The notes: generated by a model not told the origin, from the sequence alone. 64,000 bases of DNA from Acinetobacter sp. NCu2D-2 (GCF_001647675.1 NZ_CP015594.1:496001-560000), one strand, 5' to 3'. Positions 1 to 9,797 are shown, counted from the first letter of the stretch. Made by a program: numbers and translations.

Positions 1-260
1 TCGCGTAACAATAGAAAAAGTACAGAGGTTATTTTAGCTTAAATATAGAGAAAAATAAGAATTTATTCATCAATACCGTTTGTCGGTAAGCATAAAATTA
101 CGACCAACAGCAGTTGATCAAAAATTGACATGCATATAAGTTAAGTGGGCGAGCAAATCACTCAAGGAAATGGATGTTTGCATTGTCTTTAAAACAAAAA
201 ATACAGCGCAAACAAAGAGTGATTCACAACCAGAAAAATAATACTCTTGGGAGAGTACAC

Positions 261-1442
261 ATGAAAAAATTCACTAAATTGGCTTTAGCTGCTTCTGTTG
301 CAATGAGCGCAAACGCAATGGCAATGCAAGCAATGGACGATTCTGCACTTAGCTCTACTACGGGTCAAGACGGTCTTACAATTGGGATTGGCATTTCGAA
401 AATTGCTATTGAGAAATTATACATTCACGATACTACTGGTTTGGCAGCAGATGCTAGCATTAAATCTACTGGTCTAGTAATGGATGGTGCTGACCCTGAA
501 TACACAAGTGGTACTCTAGCAACAAAACAAATCGCTGGTGGTCCTGATATTCGGGATCTTACACAGACTATAGCTGGAAATGCTGGTAGTCGCGTTAATG
601 TAAATATTAACACGCAAACAGCTACTTACGATAATACACTTAAAGATGTTAATTTGGGTGGTAATGATGAGGCAGCGGCAATTGTAATTTATGGTAATGG
701 TATTGATGGTGATATAAATGAAAATCACGGTATTGTGATAGGTGCAAACTATAATGACAATGGTCAATATCTATTAGCTTCTCGTAATCTTGCGGACTTA
801 ACTATTGATTCTGATGGTGGTGATGGAAATCCATTTATTAACATTGGCGCAAAAGTATCAGGATTGGATATTAATATTGGTAAAATTGGGGTTGCTGCTT
901 CAGGTAAGCAGAATGAAGGTGCAAATGTAGGCACAATTCGTCGTGGACACACAGGTGAGATTAATGCAATTTTAAGTGGCTTGTCGATTAAAACAGGTCA
1001 AATGGAAGCAAATATTCAATTAGGTGCTGCGCCACAAGGTGCGATGATAAGATTAAATTCCACAATGAAAGGTGGTTTAGAGATTTTGAATCTTGGTATT
1101 TTGGATAACTCTACTGCAATGGGTGATGCTGACGCTAGTAGTGCAGCTAATCGTGCAGCTGGTGAGATCTTTATCGATAGTATTAAACTTACAGATGCAT
1201 CAAGTTCAGATCTAGTTTTAAATCAGCAAATTAGTGTTTTTGGTGATGACGGGACCTCAAAAGGACATGTTCGTATTTTAAGTACTAGTGGTGCGCACGA
1301 TACGTATATTAAAGGTATTCATTTAGGTAGTAAAACAGCAGCATCTATTGGTGATGTTGAAATACAAGGTATGCAAACATATTACAGCCCAAGCTTAGGT
1401 GTTTATCACCCAGGTGCTGTGATTACAATTTCTGGTCACTAA
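261..1442 (+). CDS. filA: FilA-like secreted protein (DUF6160-type)
   Basis: First gene of a six-gene cluster that matches the Acinetobacter fil cluster, annotated by convention as pilus assembly. The start is the ATG at 261: GGGAG at 249-253 is well spaced and a classical signal peptide follows (KK, hydrophobic core, ANAMA). The longer frame from 174 adds a basic stretch that does not look like a leader. The mature protein opens with the DSALSSTTGQDGLTI motif seen in this family, then runs as a Gly/Asn/Asp-rich, probably beta-rich chain of about 390 residues with no catalytic motif. A strong hairpin follows the stop, so filA may be expressed above the rest of the cluster. The molecular role is unproven. 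Confidence 0.75.
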   Translation: MKKFTKLALAASVAMSANAMAMQAMDDSALSSTTGQDGLTIGIGISKIAIEKLYIHDTTGLAADASIKSTGLVMDGADPEYTSGTLATKQIAGGPDIRDLTQTIAGNAGSRVNVNINTQTATYDNTLKDVNLGGNDEAAAIVIYGNGIDGDINENHGIVIGANYNDNGQYLLASRNLADLTIDSDGGDGNPFINIGAKVSGLDINIGKIGVAASGKQNEGANVGTIRRGHTGEINAILSGLSIKTGQMEANIQLGAAPQGAMIRLNSTMKGGLEILNLGILDNSTAMGDADASSAANRAAGEIFIDSIKLTDASSSDLVLNQQISVFGDDGTSKGHVRILSTSGAHDTYIKGIHLGSKTAASIGDVEIQGMQTYYSPSLGVYHPGAVITISGH

Positions 1443-1453
1443 GCATACTTTGT

Positions 1454-1484
1454 AAAAAAAAGCGCGTTTCGACGCGCTTTTTTA
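1454..1484 (+). terminator. Rho-independent terminator after filA
   Basis: An AAAGCGCG/CGCGCTTT stem with a short TTTCGA loop is followed by a T-run, 12 nt after the filA stop. It lies inside the fil cluster, so it probably attenuates rather than ends transcription unless filB has its own promoter. Confidence 0.8.
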
Positions 1485-1629
1485 ATATACGCTCTATTCA
1501 TCTAATAATTTTAAAAAACACTATTTTTTTTGTATAAAAAGAAGTATCTTCATGTAACACGGATGTAGAGCATAGACTCTAGAATAATAACGAAAAGACG
1601 CCAAGCGTCAGACATGAAAAGTAAAAATT

Positions 1630-2469
1630 ATGTTAGAGATTGCACTCGGCTCGGCATTGATCTACTACGCTGCCAAAGAAGCCTTTGATATTAAGCCTCA
1701 GCCTGCTGAAGCAGTGCGTTATACCGAGACTTTAGATTCTCGTCAGGATTCCTTTGTGCGTATGCACCGCGAGTCGGTCAATATTACCCCAGCATTGCAT
1801 GATCAATTTCGTGGCATTGTCCGCCAAGCCTATGACTATAGCTGTGGTTCTGCAGCACTCACGACCTTACTTAACGGTTACGTCAACATGGACGTTCAAT
1901 TGACCGAAGAGAATGTCATGAACGGTCTATTGAAATTTGGTGAAACCGAAAAAATTGTACAGCGCCGTAGTTTCTCATTGCTTGATATGAAACGTTTTGT
2001 CGCAGCACTGGGTATTGAAAGTGGTGGATATAAAGGCGAATTTAGTGACTTAGTCTCACAAGGGCAACCTGCGATTATACCGATCAGTTATGCAGGCTTT
2101 AAACACTTTGTGGTGTATAAAGGCTATAAAGATGGTCGCGTCTATGTTGCCGACCCAGCACTTGGAAATATCAGTTTCGATGAAGTGCGTTTCAAAGAAA
2201 TTTGGGAAAATAACACATTATTTTTATTAAACGTTGCCCCACAGCAGCGTAAGAATTTATTGGCACTCAGTGAGCGTGATATGCGCCATGTCGATGATGC
2301 AACAGTCAATCGTTATGCCTTTGTCGATCTACAATATCCACAAGCCTATATGGAAAAAATTGCAGACAAAGCATCGACCATTCGTATGGATAAAAATACC
2401 AATAAAGATTCAGAAAATTATGGTCAATATGGTTACAACTTTTTACGCCTTTATTATAAGAGTAAATAA
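1630..2469 (+). CDS. filB: C39-family cysteine peptidase (FilB-like)
   Basis: A papain-fold peptidase of the C39 type, the family that trims double-glycine leaders from bacteriocins. The triad and oxyanion residues are visible: Q66 and C72 in RQAYDYSCGSAAL, H159 in FKHFVVYKG and D175 in VADPALG. The N-terminus is hydrophobic (residues 2-17) and could be a signal or anchor. At 279 residues it is a stand-alone peptidase with no ABC-transporter domains, and no transporter is nearby. Its setting among secreted and outer-membrane Fil proteins suggests it processes one of them, which is inference. The ribosome-binding site is weak. Confidence 0.78.
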   Translation: MLEIALGSALIYYAAKEAFDIKPQPAEAVRYTETLDSRQDSFVRMHRESVNITPALHDQFRGIVRQAYDYSCGSAALTTLLNGYVNMDVQLTEENVMNGLLKFGETEKIVQRRSFSLLDMKRFVAALGIESGGYKGEFSDLVSQGQPAIIPISYAGFKHFVVYKGYKDGRVYVADPALGNISFDEVRFKEIWENNTLFLLNVAPQQRKNLLALSERDMRHVDDATVNRYAFVDLQYPQAYMEKIADKASTIRMDKNTNKDSENYGQYGYNFLRLYYKSK

Positions 2470-2514
2470 GTACTTAAAAGTTTAAAGAAAAATTAAAAAT
2501 TAATGGGACGAAAT

Positions 2515-3654
2515 ATGAAAATTCATTGGATGAACAAAACTTTACTGGCAGTAAGCGTGCAGCTTGTGATGGGTGTGGCTTATGCTCAGGAGCCTGGTCT
2601 AGGGGACTATGAAGCTGTTGAAGAAGTTACACAAGAGGCTGAAGAATCTGCTGATGTGGGCTTAGGTGAATATGACGCCGTAGAAGACACTCAGGCTGCT
2701 GCACCTGTAGAATCGCCAGCACAATCTGCATCTGCTGCATTACAACAACAAGAAGGCGACTCGACTAAAGAAACCAACCTTGAAGAAGTGTTTACATCCA
2801 ATGAACGTCAATATTCATTGATTAAAAAAGGTGAGTTTTCATCGTATTACGACATTGACTATACCTATTATCGTGATACACAACTTGATATGGAGATGCA
2901 ACAAGGTTCGCTGTATCAACTCCGAGTTCAAGAGAATGCCAACCATACGGTCACTAATACTTTTACCGTGCAATATGGTCTAAAGGATAACTTAACCCTA
3001 ACCGCATCACTTCCATTGGTGGCAAAGTCAGATCTACTTAAAGATGCGACTGCGGCTGGCTTAGGTGATATTAGCTTAGGCGCGCGCTGGGAACCGTTTC
3101 CATTAAAAGCAGGGCGTTTACCCCTAATTCTGTTTGGAAATCTCTCGACCAAAACAGGTGATAGTCCTTACGAAATTAATTCAGCAAAAGACTTGTCAAC
3201 AGGTAAGGGTTATTACTCAGTTGGTGTAGGTGCAAGTACCCGTAAATATATCGACCCTGTTGTACTGTTTGCTTCTTTGTCAGCAAATTATGGTCTTCCT
3301 GTCAGTGGTTTAAACCAAATACGTGGTCCACGTATTATAGAGGAATTTGATCCAGGGATCAGTGGTGGCTTCTCATTCGGTTTTGCGTATTCGTTTAACT
3401 ACGATGTTTCAATGACTATGTCGTATCAGCAAAGCTTTAATACCGGTGCTGAATTTAAATATCACACGGGTGAAAGCTATTCATCGGCAGATCAGACCAG
3501 CTCAACTTTTGCGATTGCACTTGGGGTTCGTGTCTCACCAGAAACCATTGTCAACGGTACGCTTGGTATTGGCTTAACTGAAGATGCACCAGACGTTTCA
3601 CTGGGGCTGTCATTCCCGCTTGATATTTTAGGCTTTGGTAAAAAACTTCGCTAA
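2515..3654 (+). CDS. filC: FilC-like outer-membrane beta-barrel protein
   Basis: A signal peptide (MKIHWMNKTLLAVSVQLVMG.., cut near AYA/Q) is followed by an acidic low-complexity segment with two copies of a GLG(D/E)Y-AVE motif, then alternating beta-strand sequence to a C-terminal barrel pattern. The barrel resembles the transporter/Phenol_MetA_deg type of outer-membrane protein. I chose the ATG at 2515 over 2503 because GGGA lies just upstream and the signal peptide then starts normally. It sits 45 nt after filB and 12 nt before filD, so it is co-transcribed. The substrate is unknown. Confidence 0.68.
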   Translation: MKIHWMNKTLLAVSVQLVMGVAYAQEPGLGDYEAVEEVTQEAEESADVGLGEYDAVEDTQAAAPVESPAQSASAALQQQEGDSTKETNLEEVFTSNERQYSLIKKGEFSSYYDIDYTYYRDTQLDMEMQQGSLYQLRVQENANHTVTNTFTVQYGLKDNLTLTASLPLVAKSDLLKDATAAGLGDISLGARWEPFPLKAGRLPLILFGNLSTKTGDSPYEINSAKDLSTGKGYYSVGVGASTRKYIDPVVLFASLSANYGLPVSGLNQIRGPRIIEEFDPGISGGFSFGFAYSFNYDVSMTMSYQQSFNTGAEFKYHTGESYSSADQTSSTFAIALGVRVSPETIVNGTLGIGLTEDAPDVSLGLSFPLDILGFGKKLR

Positions 3655-3666
3655 GAGGGCAGTCGT

Positions 3667-5331
3667 ATGAAAAGAATTCGACTTAGCCCATTAGTCGCGG
3701 CAATTGCTTTAACGGGCTTTTCAGGTGCTGCATTTGCACAATTAGGGACCAACCTTTCTGTGGATTTAAGGTCATTGTCCTTGGGAAATGCTGTGACAGC
3801 AGATCCGCCAGGAGTGAATGCAGTTCACTTTAACCCTGCAGGTCTAACCAAAATTCAAGGTTTACAAACCGAGCAGCAATTTATTATTGCTGACTTTAAT
3901 ATTGAACGAGAGTTTTCAGTCCCTGCAGGCTATAACGTTTTTGGTTATTCAGATGATCCTTTAGTTTGTAATGATGGTCCTGAAGTTGCATCGGACTTGT
4001 GTACAGATTTTAAAGGCCCGATACGCGGTGATGTTGAATACGTCAGCTTATATGTCCCTGTACTGAAAAAAATTGTTGATCTTGGTGAAGGGTTGCCAAT
4101 GGCAGCACCGACTATGGGTATTGCCTATAATCCACCGGGTTCAAAAGCGACTTTTGCAACAGCAGTATATGCGCCGCTAGTTGCAGGATTTGGTGCTGAA
4201 GATGGTAATCCTGCCAACTATATGGGGCAGCAAGTTGCCCTTGAACGTATAACCTATTTATCACCAAGTGTTGGCTATCAAGTCAGTGATACGTTGTCTA
4301 TTGGTGGTGGTATTGGGATGTCCTATCAAGCCATTGCGATGAAAACGGATTTACGTTTTCCGAATGAGCTGATTGGTATGTTACGTATGATTGATGAAGT
4401 CGTATGTACGCCGTTTAAAGACAATTCAGACATCATTACTGATATTCTGTTGCTTGGGATGTGTAATGCCCAAGAAGGCATGAACCCATTTGGTAAATTT
4501 GGACAGATGCAACTGGCTTTAGAGCAGTCTCTCAGTCCGAGTTATAACCTTGGCGTGCTGTGGGAGCCGACAGAAGATTTTAGCTTTGGTTTGGTCTACC
4601 AAAGTGCAGCAAAAATGCGCTTAAAAGGTAAATATCATATTGATAATGCCAGAGCGCCACAGGAATTGATCAATGGCTTAATGTCATCACCAACAGGTCA
4701 GATTCTTGCTGCAATTTTAGGTTTCCCAAACTATGTACCTTCGAGTGAGTCAGGTTTGGTGTCGATGGACTTTAAATATCCTGCGCATTTCCAAGCGGGG
4801 GTAAGTTATAAAGTCATGCCTGATTTGAAAGTCAACTTTGATGTCGGCTGGACGGATTATAAGCAGTGGGATAAATTCAGATTTGAGTTTGATCGTCAAA
4901 TTTCAGCACTCAAAATTGCAAAATTACTCTCTGAACATGTCAGTGATACATCTTTAGCATTACCACTTGGTTTCCAATCTTCTTGGAACTTTGGGGTGGG
5001 TGTTGAGTATTCAGCGACAGACCGGTTAAAGCTGCGTGCAGGTTATGAACCACGTGGTAGTTCAATCCCTGATGGTAAGCGTAATACCATGGTGCCGATT
5101 AATAATGCACAGCTTTTTGGTTTAGGCGTGGGTTATCAATTTGATGCAGATACCGAGCTTGATTTGTCGATTGGTTTCTTACGCAGTAAAGATAGTATTC
5201 CTGCCAATACCAGTAGCTTGGCTAACCAAACTGGCGTGAATAACTTATTACTTAACCCTTATGCTGGTTTAAACATTAAAACCGATACAAAAGTAACAAT
5301 TTTAGGTCTGAATTATAGAACACGATGGTAG
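3667..5331 (+). CDS. filD: FilD-like OmpP1/FadL-family outer-membrane protein
   Basis: A 554-residue protein with a clear signal peptide (cut after AAFA) and the FadL-family N-terminal signature, including NAVHFNPAGLTKI at about residues 55-67, which marks the plug of long-chain fatty-acid channels. It ends in a barrel strand finishing LNYRTRW. It is somewhat longer than E. coli FadL (about 446 residues), with extra cysteine-containing loops. An AGAGGG ribosome-binding site precedes the ATG. It probably moves or binds a hydrophobic ligand at the outer membrane. Its link to pili in the fil name is not supported by the domain itself. Confidence 0.78.
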   Translation: MKRIRLSPLVAAIALTGFSGAAFAQLGTNLSVDLRSLSLGNAVTADPPGVNAVHFNPAGLTKIQGLQTEQQFIIADFNIEREFSVPAGYNVFGYSDDPLVCNDGPEVASDLCTDFKGPIRGDVEYVSLYVPVLKKIVDLGEGLPMAAPTMGIAYNPPGSKATFATAVYAPLVAGFGAEDGNPANYMGQQVALERITYLSPSVGYQVSDTLSIGGGIGMSYQAIAMKTDLRFPNELIGMLRMIDEVVCTPFKDNSDIITDILLLGMCNAQEGMNPFGKFGQMQLALEQSLSPSYNLGVLWEPTEDFSFGLVYQSAAKMRLKGKYHIDNARAPQELINGLMSSPTGQILAAILGFPNYVPSSESGLVSMDFKYPAHFQAGVSYKVMPDLKVNFDVGWTDYKQWDKFRFEFDRQISALKIAKLLSEHVSDTSLALPLGFQSSWNFGVGVEYSATDRLKLRAGYEPRGSSIPDGKRNTMVPINNAQLFGLGVGYQFDADTELDLSIGFLRSKDSIPANTSSLANQTGVNNLLLNPYAGLNIKTDTKVTILGLNYRTRW

Positions 5332-5342
5332 GTCATTCTGGA

Positions 5343-6380
5343 ATGCTTAAACTAGGGTTAAAAACCATGTTGTCAGTTGCAATGTTGCAGGTGACAACAA
5401 CGTATGCTGATGGATTTCATACGATCATCGGTCCAGATGGCCGCCCGATGGTGGTTCAGCTGAAAGAAAAAAAAGCAAAACCTAAAACGGTTACGGCTGA
5501 AGTTAAAGCACAGTCTGAAACAAAAAAAGAGGTTCAGCTTAATACTGAACAAAAACAATCGGTTCAAGTCGTACAGCCAAAGACTCCAGAACCAAGGTCT
5601 CCACAAAAAACAGCGCAAGTATCAAAATTAGAAAATATTTCGTCTACGCCTAAGCCGCAGCTACAAACACCAGTAAAAAATGGGTTTGAGCAACTTGATG
5701 GTGAAGATTATGTCAGTAGTGAATTTCTTGAAGATAAAGAATTTAATTTAGAGGGACGTAAGCGTTTCTATACCATGCCTGAGGGCGTGATGGATAGTAA
5801 AGGTGGAAGTGTTCGATTACAGACCATCGAGCGTGAAAAAGGGGTAAGCCAAACCGTCTTAAACCGATTGTTTGGAGCCAAATCTCAAGAAGACACAGGG
5901 CCGATTGTATTAGCATCTAGCTATTATCGTGTATCACAAGAAGATGCGATTCAAGGTCTAGGTCAAAGTTGTTTTAAAGATAAAAAACTAAAAAAAGCCA
6001 AAGCCCTAATCCAGAATAAAGATGTTAATTTATGGCCTCGTGCACCAATCAAAGATGAGTTTGACTATGAGGTAGTTAAGATCGATTCGGTATTTAAAAA
6101 TATCCGCATTCAATCTTACGCATCGAAAGAAAAAGACCCAACATTTTATTGGCCATTTGTAGTTTTCTTAGATGAAAATGCATGTGTATTAGAAGGCGCA
6201 GGTGGATATAAGAATCAACAATCGGAAGCTAATCTGATTGAATTTAAAAATATTGAGGGTGTGATTCAGGTACCGAAGAACAGTCATTATATTTTAATGA
6301 CACCTCTGGCATCGGCAATTGATGTTGACCAATATGGACTGAGCAATCAGGGTCAAATCAAATTGAGTGTCATTCGTTAG
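5343..6380 (+). CDS. filE: FilE-like secreted/periplasmic protein
   Basis: The ATG at 5343 gives a normal signal peptide (MLKLGLKTMLSVAMLQ.., cut near TYA/D) and begins 12 nt after the filD stop. An upstream in-frame ATG at 5325 would overlap filD. After the leader comes DGFHTIIGPDGRPM, then about 80 residues of Lys/Gln/Pro/Glu-rich linker (residues 30-110), then a compact C-terminal region of about 230 residues without recognised motifs. Linkers of this kind span the periplasm or cross peptidoglycan in other systems. The name follows cluster position and the function is unknown. Confidence 0.65.
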   Translation: MLKLGLKTMLSVAMLQVTTTYADGFHTIIGPDGRPMVVQLKEKKAKPKTVTAEVKAQSETKKEVQLNTEQKQSVQVVQPKTPEPRSPQKTAQVSKLENISSTPKPQLQTPVKNGFEQLDGEDYVSSEFLEDKEFNLEGRKRFYTMPEGVMDSKGGSVRLQTIEREKGVSQTVLNRLFGAKSQEDTGPIVLASSYYRVSQEDAIQGLGQSCFKDKKLKKAKALIQNKDVNLWPRAPIKDEFDYEVVKIDSVFKNIRIQSYASKEKDPTFYWPFVVFLDENACVLEGAGGYKNQQSEANLIEFKNIEGVIQVPKNSHYILMTPLASAIDVDQYGLSNQGQIKLSVIR

Positions 6381-6404
6381 GGATAATTTAAGAGACATCA
6401 TAAT

Positions 6405-8447
6405 ATGAACAATAAAAAGTTATTTATAGCTTCAACTTTAACCGCGATGCTATTTGCCCTAAACGGATGTGGGGGTGAAAGTGCCAATGTATTGCCAGAA
6501 AAAAATGACAGTAGCACGGAGAGTGGTTCTTGTACTGCAGGTGCAACAGGTTGTATCGAATTTGCGCTGGATTATCCGATTGATGGACTCAATTTTTATT
6601 GTGGCACAGACACAGAAAATGATTATATTACCGTATTTGATTTAAATAATGGTTATGCCAAAGGTGCATGTAAAGCAGGCGAAAATATTACCTTTTACTT
6701 AAACGGTGCAGAAAAGCATAAAATTGAGTTAGGTCGTTTTTCTTTAGACAAAATCGGCAATGTTTCAACAGAATCTCAAGTACCACGTTTAAGTATTATG
6801 GATATCGCTGAAGGTATTCGCTCAACAGGAAGCAATTCAGCAGTGACTATCTCTACACAAGAGATTGCAATTCGTTTAATTCAAATTATTCAAACTATTG
6901 GTCTAAATGTTAATCCGCCACAATCTAGTCCGTCTTTAAATTCTGCGACAGATCTACAACCGATTGTGATTAATGATTCAGTACGTACCAATTTAGATAA
7001 AATTTTAAAGAATATTAGTGTTGATCAGTTTAAAAATACAACGGACAGTGAGTTTCAAACTTTATTGGCTGAATGGATTGATATATCCCAAGTTGAGCGC
7101 GATGATGCAATTAAAGTATTGGATAAACTTTCTATTATTACTAATGCAGCAGTTTACCAACCCGAATTTTCATTGTTTTCAACAAGTGACTTATTAAATA
7201 GTTATTTGAGTGGTTCAGAAGGTTTTGTAGGGTGTGAAATTGGTAAAGAATGTAAATCTTCAAATACCAATGTAGAGCATGTGTTCGGACATTTTATGTT
7301 GATGACAGATCGTCAGGGACGCACCTTTGGTAGTGGTTTACAGTGGAGAGGAACACCTCAAAATAGCTCAGATCCGACAAAAGGCTTTGAAACGCTGGGT
7401 GGTTTAAATGCTCAGCTGATTCGTCAAGTTGCACCGATTCAGATGACTGCACCTGCACAAAAAACATGGATTAGCCCATCCACAAAAAGCATTCCTGCAA
7501 CACCTGGTTTTATTTTTAAAACTGATGAAACTGAACAGCAAACATTGACCATTAATCAAGGTCGTTTATATAACGATTATATGATTGCAGGAACTGAACG
7601 TTTCTATAAGTTACTGACCAATAAAAAATCCGATTACACGCTAACAGATACTGAGAAAAAAGAACTTGGCTTATGGAAACAAAGTAAAACACAAGTTCAA
7701 GGTGGAACATCACAACTGATGGATACCTTTGCGGGGAGCTTGGATCTCTATAAAATTTTCCCAATCAGCTATTTGGATAGCCGCATTTTTAAATCGCAAG
7801 AGACGGTTAAAACTGGGGAAAATTATCTATTCCCACTTTATGGACAGCTTGATTTTACCTTTACAGATAGTCAAGTACTTGCTGAAAGTATTCCGGTTGT
7901 GATTGATGAAAATGGAGATATTCGCACCAACTATAAGCCTGCATCTGCAGCATCAGAGTGTGATGTAGATTTTAATCCTGAAACCTTAGTTTCGACTTAT
8001 GGCAGTCAAACAGTCGAACAGTTCCCAATAGGTACAGTATCACGTGCATTTGTCGGTGGCTCAACCCCGCAAACTACAGATAACTCGATCTCATTACGTA
8101 TGATTTTAGGGAACAAAAAATTTGGTAATTTGGATGGTGCACTTATTGGTATGAATACGACCATTCAGGCATCTACTTCAACGACAGATGCTATTGTGGT
8201 CGGTGGTGCATTGCTCAAGTTAGATACTTTACTGAGAGCTGCCGCTAATTCAACGCCAAGTTCTGATGCTGTACCACTTATTGATTCAGCAGGAAAAACA
8301 GTACGTTGGGCAAATAGTTTTGCCAGCTTTAACAAGGTATATAGTACTCAAAAACCTGATGATACGAATGCAAAAGACATTGCGAAACGTGCGGGTGGGG
8401 AAGTGAAATTCAAATTAGCTTCTTGCTATCGCATTAAGCAAAAGTAA
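6405..8447 (+). CDS. filF: FilF-like surface lipoprotein
   Basis: A 680-residue lipoprotein. The N-terminus is a lipoprotein signal with lipobox LNGC and Cys22 as the acylated residue, followed by GGES and a Ser/Thr-rich spacer. Four further cysteines lie within the first 90 residues and probably form disulfides. The rest is long, Asn/Thr/Ser-rich and lacks a catalytic motif, which fits a surface-exposed envelope protein. It is the last gene of the cluster, 24 nt after filE, and is closed by a strong hairpin. The Fil family name rests on order and general resemblance. Confidence 0.72.
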   Translation: MNNKKLFIASTLTAMLFALNGCGGESANVLPEKNDSSTESGSCTAGATGCIEFALDYPIDGLNFYCGTDTENDYITVFDLNNGYAKGACKAGENITFYLNGAEKHKIELGRFSLDKIGNVSTESQVPRLSIMDIAEGIRSTGSNSAVTISTQEIAIRLIQIIQTIGLNVNPPQSSPSLNSATDLQPIVINDSVRTNLDKILKNISVDQFKNTTDSEFQTLLAEWIDISQVERDDAIKVLDKLSIITNAAVYQPEFSLFSTSDLLNSYLSGSEGFVGCEIGKECKSSNTNVEHVFGHFMLMTDRQGRTFGSGLQWRGTPQNSSDPTKGFETLGGLNAQLIRQVAPIQMTAPAQKTWISPSTKSIPATPGFIFKTDETEQQTLTINQGRLYNDYMIAGTERFYKLLTNKKSDYTLTDTEKKELGLWKQSKTQVQGGTSQLMDTFAGSLDLYKIFPISYLDSRIFKSQETVKTGENYLFPLYGQLDFTFTDSQVLAESIPVVIDENGDIRTNYKPASAASECDVDFNPETLVSTYGSQTVEQFPIGTVSRAFVGGSTPQTTDNSISLRMILGNKKFGNLDGALIGMNTTIQASTSTTDAIVVGGALLKLDTLLRAAANSTPSSDAVPLIDSAGKTVRWANSFASFNKVYSTQKPDDTNAKDIAKRAGGEVKFKLASCYRIKQK

Positions 8448-8456
8448 ATACGAAAT

Positions 8457-8488
8457 AAAAAAAGCCCATATTGAAATGGGCTTTTTTT
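8457..8488. terminator. Bidirectional terminator between filF and Nudix gene
   Basis: An A-run, an AGCCCAT/ATGGGCT stem and a T-run form a symmetric hairpin between the convergent filF and the minus-strand Nudix gene, so it can stop transcription from both sides. Confidence 0.85.
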
Positions 8489-8500
8489 ATTGGGGTTTAA

Positions 8501-9058
8501 TTAACCCGTATGATCTAAACGCGACCCCAATGTTTCTAAGTGCATTGGGAATTGATTCTTTTTTCGGTCTTCAAAGTAATGTCTGAGGGTGCGTTCAACA
8601 CTTGGAAACGCAAGTTCAGACCAAGGGATATCCGCTTCATCAAAGAGGCGGCTTTCAATGGTTTCTTCACCTGCTCCAAATTTACCTTCAACCAAATCGG
8701 CTTTAAACAGTACGTAAATTTGACCTATGCGTGGAATATTGTACATGCAATACAGTTGCTCAATTTCGACTTCGGCTTCAGCTTCTTCACGTGTTTCACG
8801 TGCAGCGCCTTGCTCCATCGTTTCAAACAATTCCATATAACCAGCAGGTAAAGTCCACAGACCATAACGAGGTTCAATGGCACGTCTGCACAGTAACACT
8901 TTGTTTTCCCAAAGCACTAAAGCACCGCAAATGACTTTTGGATTGATATAATGAATATAACCACAACTTTCGCACACACGACGAATTTTCTGATCTCCCA
9001 AAGGGATTTTCTCTGTTGTTTTATGTCCGCATGCTACACAAAAGTTCATATTCATCAT
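8501..9058 (-). CDS. Nudix hydrolase with N-terminal zinc ribbon
   Basis: Two CxxC pairs at the N-terminus (CVAC, CESC) form a zinc ribbon of the Nudix_N_2 kind. They are followed by a Nudix fold with box GYMELFETMEQGAARETREEA, which keeps the metal-binding REx2EE. The family hydrolyses nucleoside diphosphates linked to another group, often ADP-ribose or NADH-like compounds; the substrate here cannot be told. Several in-frame starts are close together (ATGs at 9058, 9055 and 9049) with no strong ribosome-binding site. It is divergent from the next Nudix gene. Confidence 0.82.
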   Translation of the reverse strand: MMNMNFCVACGHKTTEKIPLGDQKIRRVCESCGYIHYINPKVICGALVLWENKVLLCRRAIEPRYGLWTLPAGYMELFETMEQGAARETREEAEAEVEIEQLYCMYNIPRIGQIYVLFKADLVEGKFGAGEETIESRLFDEADIPWSELAFPSVERTLRHYFEDRKKNQFPMHLETLGSRLDHTG

Positions 9059-9168
9059 CAATGATAAAAAGTAGAGTCAGGATAACTGAAAAAACACAAT
9101 TTGGCATCATTTCTATCCGTCAGAATAAAAAATCAGCTATGATAAAAGACAAATATTGAGGGAAAAAT

Positions 9169-9789
9169 ATGTCTGTAGAAGAAAGTGATTTAACTTTAAA
9201 GTTGCAACAACGCTTACGCTTTTCTAGACGCACTCAACCTGCGCAGGCGGCGGTATTGATTGCGATTACAGACGAAAAAAATCCTAAAGTGTTACTGACC
9301 CGCCGTTCGGCATATTTAAATAATCACGCCGGCGAAGTGTCATTTCCAGGGGGTAAACGTGACCCTGAAGATACCAGTAATATTGTTGTGGCATTAAGAG
9401 AAGCCTTTGAAGAAACGGCTCTGAATCCTTTTGATGTCAATTTGATTGGCGATCTGCCGATGCAAAAAGCACGTAATGGCATGTTGGTGAAGCCTGTCGT
9501 TGGTCTCATTCCGCCGCAAGTTGAATTGATTCCTCAGCCATCGGAAATTGATCGCATTTTCTTTGCTTCATTACGACAGTTAATTGACACTAAACCAACG
9601 CCTTATGAAGTGCGTTTTGCACGACAGTCTTTATATTTCCCAAGTCTACGCGTAGAAAATGAAGTGGTTTGGGGCCTAACGGCAAGGATGTTGATTTCAT
9701 TATTTAAATATGGACTGGATTATCAAAAAGAATGGCCATTTTTATTGAATTCACCCGCATTTAGACCGACACGATTATTTAAAAAATAA
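9169..9789 (+). CDS. CoA pyrophosphatase (NudL-type Nudix hydrolase)
   Basis: It carries the CoA-pyrophosphatase signature [20 protein letters not shown] (residues about 44-63) running into a Nudix box with REAFEET. The family cleaves CoA to 3',5'-ADP and 4'-phosphopantetheine. Length (206 residues) is typical. A GAGGG ribosome-binding site precedes the ATG. It is followed 8 nt later by the gamma-carbonic anhydrase gene, so the two are probably one transcript. Confidence 0.85.
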   Translation: MSVEESDLTLKLQQRLRFSRRTQPAQAAVLIAITDEKNPKVLLTRRSAYLNNHAGEVSFPGGKRDPEDTSNIVVALREAFEETALNPFDVNLIGDLPMQKARNGMLVKPVVGLIPPQVELIPQPSEIDRIFFASLRQLIDTKPTPYEVRFARQSLYFPSLRVENEVVWGLTARMLISLFKYGLDYQKEWPFLLNSPAFRPTRLFKK

Positions 9790-9797
9790 AAGGATTT

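Noticed and set aside
174..260. Longer start for FilA
   Set aside because: The extra 29 residues are basic and hydrophilic, while the ATG at 261 has GGGAG and a proper signal peptide.
516..767. Open frame on the minus strand inside filA
   Set aside because: Low-complexity Ile/Thr/Asn-rich translation with no start signal, mirroring the repetitive filA coding strand. It is a shadow frame.
1630..2469. FilB as part of a bacteriocin export system
   Set aside because: The peptidase has no ABC-transporter domain, no membrane-fusion partner is nearby and no small double-glycine precursor is seen.
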